Made by a program: the position numbers and the translations under genes. DNA of 16,972 nucleotides from assembly GCA_035632955.1 (NCBI GenBank), contig DASQFU010000017.1, positions 1 to 16,972 on the forward strand. The letters are read 5' to 3'. The notes under the pieces are model-generated. The model was not told the DNA's origin. It ran no database searches and saw only the letters and a list, made by a program, of their open reading frames with translations. Of this stretch, positions 8,618-16,705 are shown in pieces; the first letter of the stretch is position 1; every line of letters starts with the position of its first letter. The stretch is from DASQFU01 sp035632955. GTDB taxonomy: Bacteria > Eisenbacteria > RBG-16-71-46.

Positions 8618-10402
8618 TTAGAATCGACGGTGCAAGTGGCGGGCGAACCGCGTCGCGGTCTCCCGCACTTCCGCGTCCGCCCCCGGACGGGCGGCAGCGC
8701 GGCGATACCATTCGGCGGCCCGCATGGAGTCCCCCGCCGCTTCGAACGAGACCCCCGCATTGAACGCGGGATCGACGCTCAGGGAATCCGCGTGCGCCAA
8801 CTTCGCGTATTCCCCGGCCGCACGCCGCCAATCGCCGCCATGCGCGAACGCGCCGGCGAGCACTTCGTGATCGCGCACCCAGCGCGGATTGAGGTGCCGG
8901 GCTTCGCTGGCGTCTTCGTTACCCGCGATCACGGGCACCCATCCGCCGGTGCTATCGAAGCGAAAGAAGTAGTCGGCTCCAGCCGGCTCGTTGCGCGCGC
9001 GCGGCCGGTAGCTCGGGTAGTAGCCGCCGCGCAGCGTTGGATCGCCGTACCAGATCCGCAACGCAGACCCGTTGTCAGGTAAGAATCCAACGTTGCTCGG
9101 GGCCATGACGAAATAGAGCCGGGAATGAGGCGGCAGCACGGGATGAAGTTGTTTGAGATCCGTGCGCATGTGGGCCAGAAACGAGCCGGCGCGCCTCGGG
9201 TACCACTCGCTCCCCCAGTCGCGCGACGGCGTATCGGCGTGCACGGCTCGCAGCACGACCAGCAGCACGACGGCGGCGACCGCTGCGGGCGGTCGGCGAG
9301 ACAACGGCCCGGCGAGCGCGAGCCAGACACCGAGCGCGCCGAGCATCGCGTAATACGCGTGCCATCCGACTGCAGGTGTAAACAGCGGCGCCCACGCAAT
9401 CGCGGCCCACGCCAGCCCGAACGTCATGGTGAGGTGCGGCGCGCGATCGAGCGCGCGTCCCGGCGTTAGCAGGCGCGGAACGAGCAGGATCAGAATCGCG
9501 GCGATCGCCGTCACCGGGAGGGCGCCCGCTGCGAGCGTCACCCAGCGGGACTCCGGCGCCGGCATCGCGTCGAGGTTGAAGGGCATCAGCAGCGTGCGCA
9601 GGAGCACGACACCGAACGGCGGATGCAGGCCCGGATCGAGAACCGGCACCGGACGCCACAGCCGCCCGCCGAGCATGGGATGCCACGCCGCCCAAACGCC
9701 GAGCAGGATCCACATCGGCGCCGTGCGCGTGAGCGCCGAGCGAAACGTCCGGCCCGCAACCCAGCGTTGATGGACGAAGGCGAGGGCCGGCAGCACCGCC
9801 GCCGATTCCTTGCTGAGCAGCGCGAGAACGAAGGCGCCGGTGGCGAGCCGCAGGCGATCATGGACGAGCGCGAGCAGCGCGAGCAGAACGAACAACAGCA
9901 TCCACAGCTCCTGTACGCCCGCGATCCATAGGAGCGGCACACCCCACGCGGCGAGCGCGCCCACCGCCGCGGTCGCAACGGCCGCGGCGCGCGCTCCCGC
10001 GAGCCGCCGGGCGATCGCGAAATAGACCGCGAGGACCGCGATCCAGAGGGCGAAGCTCGCAAGATGGAACGGCGTCTCGCGGTTGCCGAACCAGCTCTGC
10101 AGGGTCCAGTAGTGGAGTTCGCGTGACCACGGGCGATACCAATGGAACGCCAGGTCGCGCGGCGCCCATACCGTAAGGAAGCTCAGACGTCGCGTCTTGT
10201 CGAGAAAGACGTAGTCGTCGTTGATGAACGGGATCGACAGCGCATCGCCGTACAGGAATGCGAGCAGCAGAGCCAGCAGCGCGAGCAGCGCCGCCCACCC
10301 CACCGCGGGGGGAACGTTCCAGGCGGCGGCTGGCGGTAGCTCGTGCGTCGCGCCGCTCGCGCCCTGAGGGCCTCGCGCGCGAAACGACTTCAGGGGCGCC
10401 AC
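8618..10402 (-). CDS. GT-C-like polytopic membrane protein with short TPR-like tail (copy 2)
   Basis: Predicted 594-residue inner-membrane protein, paralogous to the protein at 611-2761. Hydrophobic segments span about 31-390, and the tail at about 505-590 has TPR-like helices (FNAGVSFEAAGDSMRAAEWYRRAA at 547-570). With GTG at 10402 as start, the acidic pair Asp62-Asp63 (NDDYVFLD), YRP 89-91, REL 94-96 and LSKE 196-199 fall at the same residue numbers as in copy 1. This supports both the start choice and common descent. A sugar transferase using a lipid-linked donor is inferred from the GT-C layout; substrate is unknown. There is no ATG near the start. GTG 10402 overlaps the PD40 gene by 13 bases, and a CTG at 10393 would overlap its stop as CTGA. 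It is the last gene of the uvrB-nadC-side run. Confidence 0.72.
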   Translation of the reverse strand: MAPLKSFRARGPQGASGATHELPPAAAWNVPPAVGWAALLALLALLLAFLYGDALSIPFINDDYVFLDKTRRLSFLTVWAPRDLAFHWYRPWSRELHYWTLQSWFGNRETPFHLASFALWIAVLAVYFAIARRLAGARAAAVATAAVGALAAWGVPLLWIAGVQELWMLLFVLLALLALVHDRLRLATGAFVLALLSKESAAVLPALAFVHQRWVAGRTFRSALTRTAPMWILLGVWAAWHPMLGGRLWRPVPVLDPGLHPPFGVVLLRTLLMPFNLDAMPAPESRWVTLAAGALPVTAIAAILILLVPRLLTPGRALDRAPHLTMTFGLAWAAIAWAPLFTPAVGWHAYYAMLGALGVWLALAGPLSRRPPAAVAAVVLLVVLRAVHADTPSRDWGSEWYPRRAGSFLAHMRTDLKQLHPVLPPHSRLYFVMAPSNVGFLPDNGSALRIWYGDPTLRGGYYPSYRPRARNEPAGADYFFRFDSTGGWVPVIAGNEDASEARHLNPRWVRDHEVLAGAFAHGGDWRRAAGEYAKLAHADSLSVDPAFNAGVSFEAAGDSMRAAEWYRRAAARPGADAEVRETATRFARHLHRRF

Positions 10403-11550
10403 TCCGCCAGGAACAGGTTGGTCTCGCCTCGCGCTCGCGCGTTGCGGTTGGAAGCGAACACCAGCCAGCGGCCGTCGGGGCTGAACATGGGAAACCCGTC
10501 GAAGGTCGGGTCGCGCGTCACCGGCTTGGCCTCGCCGCCCGTCACCGGGACCGTGAACAGATCGAAGTTCCGCCCGCGCGGATTCTCCCAGTTCGAGGAG
10601 AAGATCAGCGCGGAGCCGTCGGGCGTGAAGAACGGGGCGAACGAGGCGCCCGGGAGCTGCGTGACCTGACGTTTCTCGGTTCCATCGGCGCGCATCGCCC
10701 ACAGATCCATCTGCGAAGGGCGGACGAGATGGCGCGCGAGCAGCGCGCGGTATTCGGCGATCGCCGCCGAGTCCTTGGGCGCGCTCGCGCGGTAGCAGAT
10801 CCACTGCCCGTCCGGCGAGAAGAAGGCGCCGCCGTCGTAGCCCGGCTGATCGGTCAGACGCGTGACCCCGCTGCCGTCGGGACGCATCTTGTAGAGGTCG
10901 AGGTCGCCGTCGCGCACGGAAGTGAAGACGATCCACTTGCCGTCAACCGAGACCGTGGCCTCCGCGTCGTACCCGGGCGTGCTGGTGAGCTGGCTGAGTC
11001 CGCTGCCGTCCGGTCGAGCGGTGAAGATGTCGTACTCGGGATAGATCGCCCACACGTAGCCCTGGGAACGGTCCGGCAGCGGCGGGCAACTGTCGCCGCC
11101 GAGATGCGTGGACGAGAACAGGATGCGCTGATCGCGGTCGAGGAAGTAGCCGCACGTGGTCCGCCCGGCGCCGGTGCTGACGCGTTGCACGGCGCCGGTC
11201 GCGAGCTCGAGCACGTACTGCTGGTCGCACGCGCGACCGTCCCGCGTCGACTGAAAGATCAGCCGACGTCCATCCGACGACCAGTAGGCCTCGGCGTTCT
11301 CGCCGCCGAACGTGATCTGCCAGAGATGCGCGAAGTGCGCCTCGCCGTCCCGGATCAGGCTATCGGCCACCGCCGCGCCCGGGGGCACGGGAACGAACGG
11401 TCGATTTCCGGGCGGCGTCGGGAAACGATCTTCTGAAGCCCTCGTCAGGCTCGCGCCCGCGATTACGAGCGCCAGACCGCTCACGCCGACGACGACGAGC
11501 GTCCGGACGAGCATCCGGGCTCGGCCATTGATCCCGCGCGCTGCGCTCAT
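10390..11550 (-). CDS. Exported PD40 beta-propeller (TolB-like) protein
   Basis: 386 residues. A positively charged N-terminus and hydrophobic segment (about 13-34) form a signal peptide or membrane anchor, so the propeller should lie outside the cytoplasm. At least six WD40-like PD40 repeats are visible, around 88-101, 133-147, 195-211, 238-254, 303-319 and 351-368, for example FSPDGRWLVFASNR. The repeats match the propeller of TolB and of exported bacterial homologs, but the TolB N-terminal domain is absent, so it is not TolB itself. Such proteins usually bind proteins or ligands, and no catalytic motif is seen. The ATG at 11550 overlaps the M28 peptidase stop as ATGA; Met13 is a possible alternative start. 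Sandwiched between a secreted peptidase and a GT-C-like protein, it may act in envelope processing, which is inference. Confidence 0.8.
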   Translation of the reverse strand: MSAARGINGRARMLVRTLVVVGVSGLALVIAGASLTRASEDRFPTPPGNRPFVPVPPGAAVADSLIRDGEAHFAHLWQITFGGENAEAYWSSDGRRLIFQSTRDGRACDQQYVLELATGAVQRVSTGAGRTTCGYFLDRDQRILFSSTHLGGDSCPPLPDRSQGYVWAIYPEYDIFTARPDGSGLSQLTSTPGYDAEATVSVDGKWIVFTSVRDGDLDLYKMRPDGSGVTRLTDQPGYDGGAFFSPDGQWICYRASAPKDSAAIAEYRALLARHLVRPSQMDLWAMRADGTEKRQVTQLPGASFAPFFTPDGSALIFSSNWENPRGRNFDLFTVPVTGGEAKPVTRDPTFDGFPMFSPDGRWLVFASNRNARARGETNLFLAEWRP

Positions 11551-13418
11551 GGTCTCCGCTCCAAGGTCGCCAGCAGCTCCTTTTCGCTGCCCGCCCGTAG
11601 CAAGGTGATGCGCACGGTCTGGCCCGGCTTTCGCGAGCGCAGGGCGAACGTGTAGTCGTAGATGTTGTCCACGCGCACGCCGTCGAACTTCACGATTACG
11701 TCCTCCGCCTTGAGCCCGGCGCGCTCCGCAGGCCCGCCCGCCCTCACGCCGGAGAGCTTCACTCCGCCTTCGGTTTGAAGGTAGTCCGGAATCGTGCCTA
11801 GGTAGGCGCCATACCCGCCGCCGCCGGTCATGCGGCCGAGGCTCGAGTCCGCCTTCGCCTGGAGGTACGTCACCCGCGGCCGGGCCTGCAACGAATCGAC
11901 GAGCGTGGCGGCGAACGCGCTCACAAGCCGCATGCCCTCGGCGTTGAGCTTGTCCGGCGTGTCAGTCGGCTTGTGGTAGTCGGCATGGGCGCCGGTGAAG
12001 AAGTGCAGCACCGGTACCTTGCGCTTGTAAAACGACGTGTGATCGCTCGGCCCGAAGCCGTCGCTCGCGGTCTTGAGATCGAAAGTCGGACCACCCGGAT
12101 AGGTTCGGTTGACGTGCTCGAGAAGGCGGGGGAACTCGGCCGCGGTGCCCGCGCCCATGATCAGCAGCTTGCGGTCACGCAGGCGTCCCACCATGTCGAA
12201 GTTGATCATCGCTTCGATCGTCTCGAGTGGGCGCGTCGGCTGATCGACGAAGTGACCCGAGCCGAGCAACCCGCTCTCCTCGCCGGTGAAGGCGCAGAAG
12301 ACGAGATTGTGGCGCGGCTGGATTCCCCAGCCCCTGAAATGCGCCGCGACTGTGAGCATCACGGCCACGCCGGACGCGTTATCGTCGGCTCCGACGTGGG
12401 GCTGCCGCGCATCCGGCGCGAGCGAGCTTTCGCCGCCGTAGCCTAAATGATCGTAATGAGCGCCGATGACGATCGTGCGCGACGTGTCCTGCCCGGGAAT
12501 CCATCCCACGACATTGCTGGTCTTGGCGCGCGTGCGCTTGAGCGTGACCGTCATCGTCACGGAATCCCGCAGCGCGAGCGGGTGAGGACGCTCGTGACGA
12601 TCGATCACGTCTTGCAGGCCGGCGAGCGTCGCGCCAGAGGAGTGCAACAGAGCGTCGGCGACTCTTCCGGACACCCGCGCCGCAAGCACGCCGCTCGTCA
12701 TGTAACCGGCGCCGTCGGCGCGCGGCGCTCGCAACGGTTCTCCGACGTGATGACGCGGCCCGTCGACAATCAGGAGTCCCAACGCGCCGTGCTCTCGCGC
12801 GTTGATCGCTTTCGTGCGCAGCTCGGCATGTGCGGTGTTGACGTTGCCGTTAAACCGGCTCGTCGAGTCCATCTCTCCCGGCTCCTGCGAGAGGACGAGC
12901 ACGAGCTTGTCACGCACGTCGATGCCGTCGTAGTCGTCGTAGTCGAACCCCGGCGCCGTGATGCCATAGCCGGCGAACACGACCGGCGTCTTGAGCGTTC
13001 CGTTGGCGGAGAAGCCGAGCGGCTGAACATCGTCTCCGACCGCGAACCGCTGGCGCCCCACGCTGATGCCGCCCGGCTCGCCGACGGCGACCCCGGTCGT
13101 GACCTCGAAAGATTGGAAGTAGCTGCCGTCGTCGCCACCCGGCAGCAAGCTCATGCTACGCATGAGGCCGGCGATGTAAGTGGCTGCGGAGTCGATGCCG
13201 GTCGTGCCGATACCGCGGCCCTCGAGCTTCGGATCGGCCAATCTCGAGACCGTCCGCATGAGGTCGGACCGTAGCCGCTCCGGTTTCTCGAATTGCTTGA
13301 ACCACGGCTCAACCGACCTCGCCCCGCTGGTCCGTGGTCCCATCACGTGTTCGGTCGCGACTAGCGACACGATCAGCCCGGCGAACACAACCCAGGCCTG
13401 GGTCCTGCCTCGAATCAC
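11547..13418 (-). CDS. Exported M28-family zinc aminopeptidase with PA and PDZ domains
   Basis: 623 residues. An N-terminal hydrophobic segment (about 8-22) is a signal peptide or anchor. A PA-type insert covers about 110-280, with VVFAGYGITAPGFDYDDYDG at 146-165. The M28 catalytic domain (about 298-512) carries GAHYDHLG with His321, GADDNASG with Asp345, GEESGLLGS with Glu380/Glu381, NFDMVG with Asp408 and DYHKPTD with His482. These match the two-zinc site and general base of the family. A PDZ domain (about 545-615) closes the protein, including the carboxylate-binding-type segment GAYLGTIPDY and AERAGLKAEDVIVKFDG. Substrate is probably peptides outside the cytoplasm. GTG 13418 overlaps the coaX stop as GTGA and has a strong Shine-Dalgarno, so the longer open frame to 14090 is not used. 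Confidence 0.9.
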   Translation of the reverse strand: MIRGRTQAWVVFAGLIVSLVATEHVMGPRTSGARSVEPWFKQFEKPERLRSDLMRTVSRLADPKLEGRGIGTTGIDSAATYIAGLMRSMSLLPGGDDGSYFQSFEVTTGVAVGEPGGISVGRQRFAVGDDVQPLGFSANGTLKTPVVFAGYGITAPGFDYDDYDGIDVRDKLVLVLSQEPGEMDSTSRFNGNVNTAHAELRTKAINAREHGALGLLIVDGPRHHVGEPLRAPRADGAGYMTSGVLAARVSGRVADALLHSSGATLAGLQDVIDRHERPHPLALRDSVTMTVTLKRTRAKTSNVVGWIPGQDTSRTIVIGAHYDHLGYGGESSLAPDARQPHVGADDNASGVAVMLTVAAHFRGWGIQPRHNLVFCAFTGEESGLLGSGHFVDQPTRPLETIEAMINFDMVGRLRDRKLLIMGAGTAAEFPRLLEHVNRTYPGGPTFDLKTASDGFGPSDHTSFYKRKVPVLHFFTGAHADYHKPTDTPDKLNAEGMRLVSAFAATLVDSLQARPRVTYLQAKADSSLGRMTGGGGYGAYLGTIPDYLQTEGGVKLSGVRAGGPAERAGLKAEDVIVKFDGVRVDNIYDYTFALRSRKPGQTVRITLLRAGSEKELLATLERRP

Positions 13419-14254
13419 GCGTTCTCCTCCCAGAGCAGCGCCATTCCCTTCAACGTCAGATGTTCGTCGACCCGGTTGATGGTTTCGCATTCGGGCGCGA
13501 TCAGCTTGGCAAGTCCGCCGGTCGCAATCACGTGCGGGGTGCCCTTCATCTCGAGCGCGAGCCGGCGCACGAGCGCGTCGACCTGCCCGGCGGCGCCCCA
13601 AAGCACGCCGGCCTGCAGCGATTCCTCGGTCGATCGCCCGAGCGCACGTGCGGGCCGCCGCAGCTCGACACGCGGCAGACGTGCGGCGCGCCGGAACAGC
13701 TCCTCCGACGAGGAGACCACGCCCGGCGCGATCGCTCCACCGAGGTACGCGCCCTGGAGCGAGACGCAGTCGAAGGTCGTCGCGGTGCCGAGATCGACGA
13801 CGATCGCCGGCGTTCCGTACAGCCGGCGCGCCGCGACCGCGTTCGCGATCCGATCGGCGCCGACCGCGCTGCGATCGTGATAGCGGATCGGCAGGCTCTT
13901 GGCGGTCGTGACGTTGATCTCGACCGGCGGGCTCCCGGTCACGCGCTCGAGCGCCTCGGCCCACGCCAGGGTCAACGATGGCGCGACCGAGCACAGCACG
14001 GCGCCGCGCCGCGCGGAGCCTGCATCGAACAGTGCATTCAACTGCAACCCGACTTCGTCGCTGGTCATGCGCCCGCTGGTCAGTCGCCACGCGCGCACGA
14101 CCTCACGGCCGCGCATGAGACCGACGACGGTCTCGCTGTTGCCGACGTCGACCGCCACCACTTCTTGAGGGCGGGCCGTGCGAGTCGGTCGGCGCGGCGC
14201 CTGTCGGGCTACCGCCTTCGCACTCGTTGCAGCGCGCGTCGCGCGTTTAGGCAC
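13415..14254 (-). CDS. coaX: Type III pantothenate kinase CoaX with a basic N-terminal extension
   Basis: Phosphorylates pantothenate in CoA synthesis using the ASKHA (acetate kinase/Hsp70-like) fold, unrelated to CoaA. Motifs are VAVDVGNSETVVGL (33-46) with Asp36, GADRIAN (132-138) with the Asp134 taken as catalytic base, DLGTATTFD (154-162), GAIAPGV (173-179) and STEESLQAGVLWGAAGQVD (208-226). 279 residues against about 255 usual. The excess is an Arg/Ala/Thr-rich stretch of about 31 residues before the first strand. The GTG at 14254 is chosen because AGGAGG lies six bases upstream. An internal GTG at the EVVAVDVGN start would remove the extension but has a much weaker ribosome site. It overlaps tatC by 8 bases, and its stop overlaps the peptidase start. 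Type III enzymes are typically not feedback-inhibited by CoA (family knowledge). Confidence 0.93.
   Translation of the reverse strand: MPKRATRAATSAKAVARQAPRRPTRTARPQEVVAVDVGNSETVVGLMRGREVVRAWRLTSGRMTSDEVGLQLNALFDAGSARRGAVLCSVAPSLTLAWAEALERVTGSPPVEINVTTAKSLPIRYHDRSAVGADRIANAVAARRLYGTPAIVVDLGTATTFDCVSLQGAYLGGAIAPGVVSSSEELFRRAARLPRVELRRPARALGRSTEESLQAGVLWGAAGQVDALVRRLALEMKGTPHVIATGGLAKLIAPECETINRVDEHLTLKGMALLWEENA
13424..13431 (-). promoter_or_regulatory. Ribosome binding site deciding the M28 peptidase start
   Basis: The minus strand reads GGGAGGAG five bases before GTG 13418, inside the last codons of coaX. It fixes a GTG start for a gene whose open frame extends much further upstream. Confidence 0.7.
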
Positions 14255-15014
14255 TCGAGTCCTCCTCTCCGATGTCGCCCGCATCCTCGCGACGACGCCG
14301 GGCCACGAGCCAGGAGAGTCCCACGCTCAGGAAGTAAAGCGCCACCAGCGGAACGCCGAGGATGATCTGCGCCGTGACCACGTCCCCGGGGGTGATCAGC
14401 GCGCTCACCACGAACACGGCGACCACAGCATAGCGCCATTGCCGCAACAGGGCTCCGGGAGTCACCAGCCCGATCGCCGTCAGCGTCATGGTGACGAGGG
14501 GAAGCTGGCACACCAGACCGCATGCGAGCGCCAGGTTGTACACGAATCCGAGCAGGTCGCCCAACCGGATCTGCGATTTCATGCTCGGCGTCAGGAACTC
14601 CTGGAGCACGCCGATGACGAGGGGCGTGACGTACGTGTACGCGACCCACACGCCGACTCCGAACAGCGCCATCGACCCCATCACCATCGGCAGCACCAGC
14701 GAACGCTCGCGGCGCATCAGGCCGGGGACGACGAAGTTCCAGATCCGATAGAAGACGTACGGCGCGACCAGCATCAGGCCGAGAATCAGCGCGAGCTTGA
14801 AGCGCTCGTTGAACGCCTCGAGCGGCGAAAGCACGATCGCTTGACCGACCGTCCGCCGGATCATGTCCTCGAGCACCCGCGGCGCGAGCAGCCAGCCGCC
14901 GATCGCACCGATGGCGCACGCAGCGACCACCTGGATCAGCAGCCGCCGCAGCTCGCCGAGGTGCGCGAGAAACGGCATCTCGCCGGTTTGACGTGGATCC
15001 GCGCGCTCGCTCAC
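14247..15014 (-). CDS. tatC: Sec-independent (twin-arginine) protein translocase subunit TatC
   Basis: Polytopic inner-membrane receptor of the Tat system, which exports folded proteins with RR signal peptides. 255 residues (E. coli 258) with six hydrophobic segments. The N-terminal signature PFLAHLGELRRLL (14-26) includes Glu21 and Arg23. Glu103 in MRRERS and Asp211 in TPGDVV occupy the same numbers as in E. coli. At 170, where E. coli has Glu, this protein has Gln (GLVCQLP), a variant I recall from other lineages. The C-terminus is a charged Arg then Glu/Asp tail. GTG 15014 overlaps the birA stop as GTGA, with GAGGG upstream. No tatA or tatB is in the window, and no twin-arginine signal peptide is seen in the exported proteins here. 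Confidence 0.95.
   Translation of the reverse strand: MSERADPRQTGEMPFLAHLGELRRLLIQVVAACAIGAIGGWLLAPRVLEDMIRRTVGQAIVLSPLEAFNERFKLALILGLMLVAPYVFYRIWNFVVPGLMRRERSLVLPMVMGSMALFGVGVWVAYTYVTPLVIGVLQEFLTPSMKSQIRLGDLLGFVYNLALACGLVCQLPLVTMTLTAIGLVTPGALLRQWRYAVVAVFVVSALITPGDVVTAQIILGVPLVALYFLSVGLSWLVARRRREDAGDIGEEDSSA
14261..14266 (-). promoter_or_regulatory. Strong ribosome binding site of coaX
   Basis: AGGAGG on the minus strand, part of GGAGAGGAGG, lies six bases before GTG 14254 and inside the acidic tail codons of tatC. It supports the longer CoaX start that includes the basic extension. Confidence 0.7.
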
Positions 15015-15820
15015 CGGCGGCCCTCGACCGGACCCGCCTCGAGATCGCCCGCCCAAACCGTGACCCGGCGACCGCCGGCGAGCTCGAGCACTAGCGCGCC
15101 GCTGGGATCGAGGTCCCGCGCGACGCCGGTCACCGGGCCGCTCGGCGTGCGCACCGTCACGGCCTCGCCCCAGAACGCCGCGCGCTCCTTCCACGCGGCG
15201 ATGACCGGCTCACGCCCACCTTCCTGCACGACGTGCCATAGCGGTTCGAGCGCGTTCAGGAATGCCGCGGCCACCGTTTCGCGGTCTGCCGCACGGCCTT
15301 CGATCGCGAGCGACGTCGCGGTGACGCGCAGCTCGGTCGGAAAATCCTCGTCCGACTGCGAGACGTTGACGCCGACGCCGATCACGGCGGCGTCGTCCCC
15401 GTTCGCGAGGCGCCGCGACTCGCACAGAATGCCCGACAGCTTGCGCCCGGTTGCGCCGGCCAGCAGATCGTTCGGCCACTTGAGTCGCGTGGCGACGCCG
15501 AGGCCGTCCAGCCCGCGCGCCAGCGCGAGCCCGGCGACCAGCGGCAGAACGCCGATCTGCAGCCGCTCGCAACCCTGAACCAGTGCAATGGACAGCGCCA
15601 GCCCACGACCCGGCGCCGTGTGCCAGCCCCTGCCCTGCCGGCCACGCCCACGCGTCTGGACGTCCGCGACCACGGTCGTGCCGTCGGGCGCGTCCTGCAT
15701 CAGCGCGTCCCACGCCACGTCGTTCGTCGATTCGACTTCGGCGCGCGCGATCAGGGTGCGACCGAGCCGGCGGGTCGCGAGGTGAGCGGCGAAACGGGCG
15801 CGATCGAACGCGTCAGCCAA
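15011..15820 (-). CDS. birA: Biotin--[acetyl-CoA-carboxylase] ligase BirA, without a DNA-binding domain
   Basis: Activates biotin as biotinyl-AMP and attaches it to the lysine of biotin carboxyl carrier proteins. 269 residues holding only the catalytic domain (about 20-215) and the small C-terminal domain (about 215-269). The N-terminal HTH that lets E. coli BirA repress bio genes is absent, so this is a group I ligase. Motifs are GRGRQGRGWHT (58-68, biotinyl-AMP loop), KWPNDLL (114-120) and GRKLSGILCES (125-135). The best start is TTG 15820, with GGAG ten bases upstream. It overlaps the nadC end by 8 bases, and no ATG or GTG is better placed. Its stop overlaps tatC as GTGA. Confidence 0.92.
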   Translation of the reverse strand: MADAFDRARFAAHLATRRLGRTLIARAEVESTNDVAWDALMQDAPDGTTVVADVQTRGRGRQGRGWHTAPGRGLALSIALVQGCERLQIGVLPLVAGLALARGLDGLGVATRLKWPNDLLAGATGRKLSGILCESRRLANGDDAAVIGVGVNVSQSDEDFPTELRVTATSLAIEGRAADRETVAAAFLNALEPLWHVVQEGGREPVIAAWKERAAFWGEAVTVRTPSGPVTGVARDLDPSGALVLELAGGRRVTVWAGDLEAGPVEGRR

Positions 15821-16703
15821 CTTCCTCGATCTCCAGGCTGCAATTGAGCGCCGGGGCCGAATGCGTGAGCGCGCCGACCGAGAGGTAGTCCGCGCCCGTC
15901 TGCGCGTACGCGCGCACGTTATCGAGCGAGAGACCGCCCGACACCTCGACCTCGGGCCAGCGGCGCGCACCTTTGCGCATCGCACGCGAATCCGCCGGAT
16001 GCAAACGGAACCAGCGGTCAACCTCTTCGACCGCGCGGGCGACTTCCTCGACCGGGCGGTTGTCGACCAGGATGCGGTCCACTTCCGGTCGCAGCGCTTC
16101 CTGGAGCTGAGCCAGCGACTCGACCTCGACCTCGAGCGGCACGTCCTGGCGCGTGCGCTGAATGCGATCGATCGCCGCGGTCAGGCCGCCGGCGGCGCGG
16201 ATGTGGTTGTCCTTGACCAGGTACATGTCCCAGAGCGCGAACCGGTGATTCTGTCCGCCGCCCATGCGCACCGCGTACTTCTCGAGGTAACGCAGGCCCG
16301 GGGTCGTTTTGCGCGTGTCGAGAATCGTCGCCTTCGTGCCGCGCACGCGATCGACGTAGCGCCGGGTCAGGGTCGCGACTCCGGCCAGCCGTTGCAGGAA
16401 GTTGAGCGCCGTGCGCTCGGCGATCAGGATGCTGCCCGCCGAGCCGGAAACGCGCGCCACCGCGACCCCCGGCTCGACCGCGCTGCCGTCCGGCACCAGG
16501 GTCTCGAAGCGCAAGCCGGGATCCTGCTCGCGAAAGGTCAGGCGCGCCATCTCCACGCCCGCCACGACCCCCGGCTCCTTGATCACTATCACCGCGCGCG
16601 CGCCGACACCGGGCTTGAGCGTGTTGAGCGTCGTGATGTCGCCGCTGCCCACGTCCTCGGACAGCGCCCACTTGACGAGCGGCAGCGCGACGGCCTCGAG
16701 CAT
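15813..16703 (-). CDS. nadC: Nicotinate-nucleotide pyrophosphorylase (quinolinate phosphoribosyltransferase) NadC
   Basis: Makes nicotinate mononucleotide, CO2 and PPi from quinolinate and PRPP in de novo NAD synthesis. 296 residues. Motifs are EDVGSGDITT (16-25), AERTALNFLQRLAGVAT (95-111), DTRKTTPGLR (129-138), KYAVRMGGGQNHR (142-154), KDNHI (164-168), EVEVES (191-196) and SVGALTHS (275-282), all characteristic of the enzyme. Between LVDNRPVEEVARAVE (212-226) and EVEVSGG (251-257) there are roughly 20 more residues than usual, Arg/Trp-rich (about 228-250). The ATG at 16703 begins two bases after the upstream stop. nadA and nadB are not in the window. Confidence 0.95.
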   Translation of the reverse strand: MLEAVALPLVKWALSEDVGSGDITTLNTLKPGVGARAVIVIKEPGVVAGVEMARLTFREQDPGLRFETLVPDGSAVEPGVAVARVSGSAGSILIAERTALNFLQRLAGVATLTRRYVDRVRGTKATILDTRKTTPGLRYLEKYAVRMGGGQNHRFALWDMYLVKDNHIRAAGGLTAAIDRIQRTRQDVPLEVEVESLAQLQEALRPEVDRILVDNRPVEEVARAVEEVDRWFRLHPADSRAMRKGARRWPEVEVSGGLSLDNVRAYAQTGADYLSVGALTHSAPALNCSLEIEEVG

Positions 16704-16705
16704 GG

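Noticed and set aside
8507..8620. CIRCE-like operator upstream of groEL (TTAGCAACC on the minus strand)
   Set aside because: The left arm matches 7 of 9 positions but the right arm GAGTGCTAA is absent at the required spacing.
7370..9082. 570-codon open frame on the plus strand, antisense to groEL
   Set aside because: It mirrors groEL codon by codon, is rich in His, Arg and Asp as expected for the antisense of a GC-biased gene, and shows no family motif.
10258..11436. 392-codon plus-strand open frame opposite the PD40 gene
   Set aside because: Antisense shadow; the minus strand carries the PD40 repeats.
11547..14254. Tat export of the peptidase and propeller proteins because tatC is nearby
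   Set aside because: Neither N-terminus has a twin-arginine consensus; both look like ordinary Sec signals or anchors.
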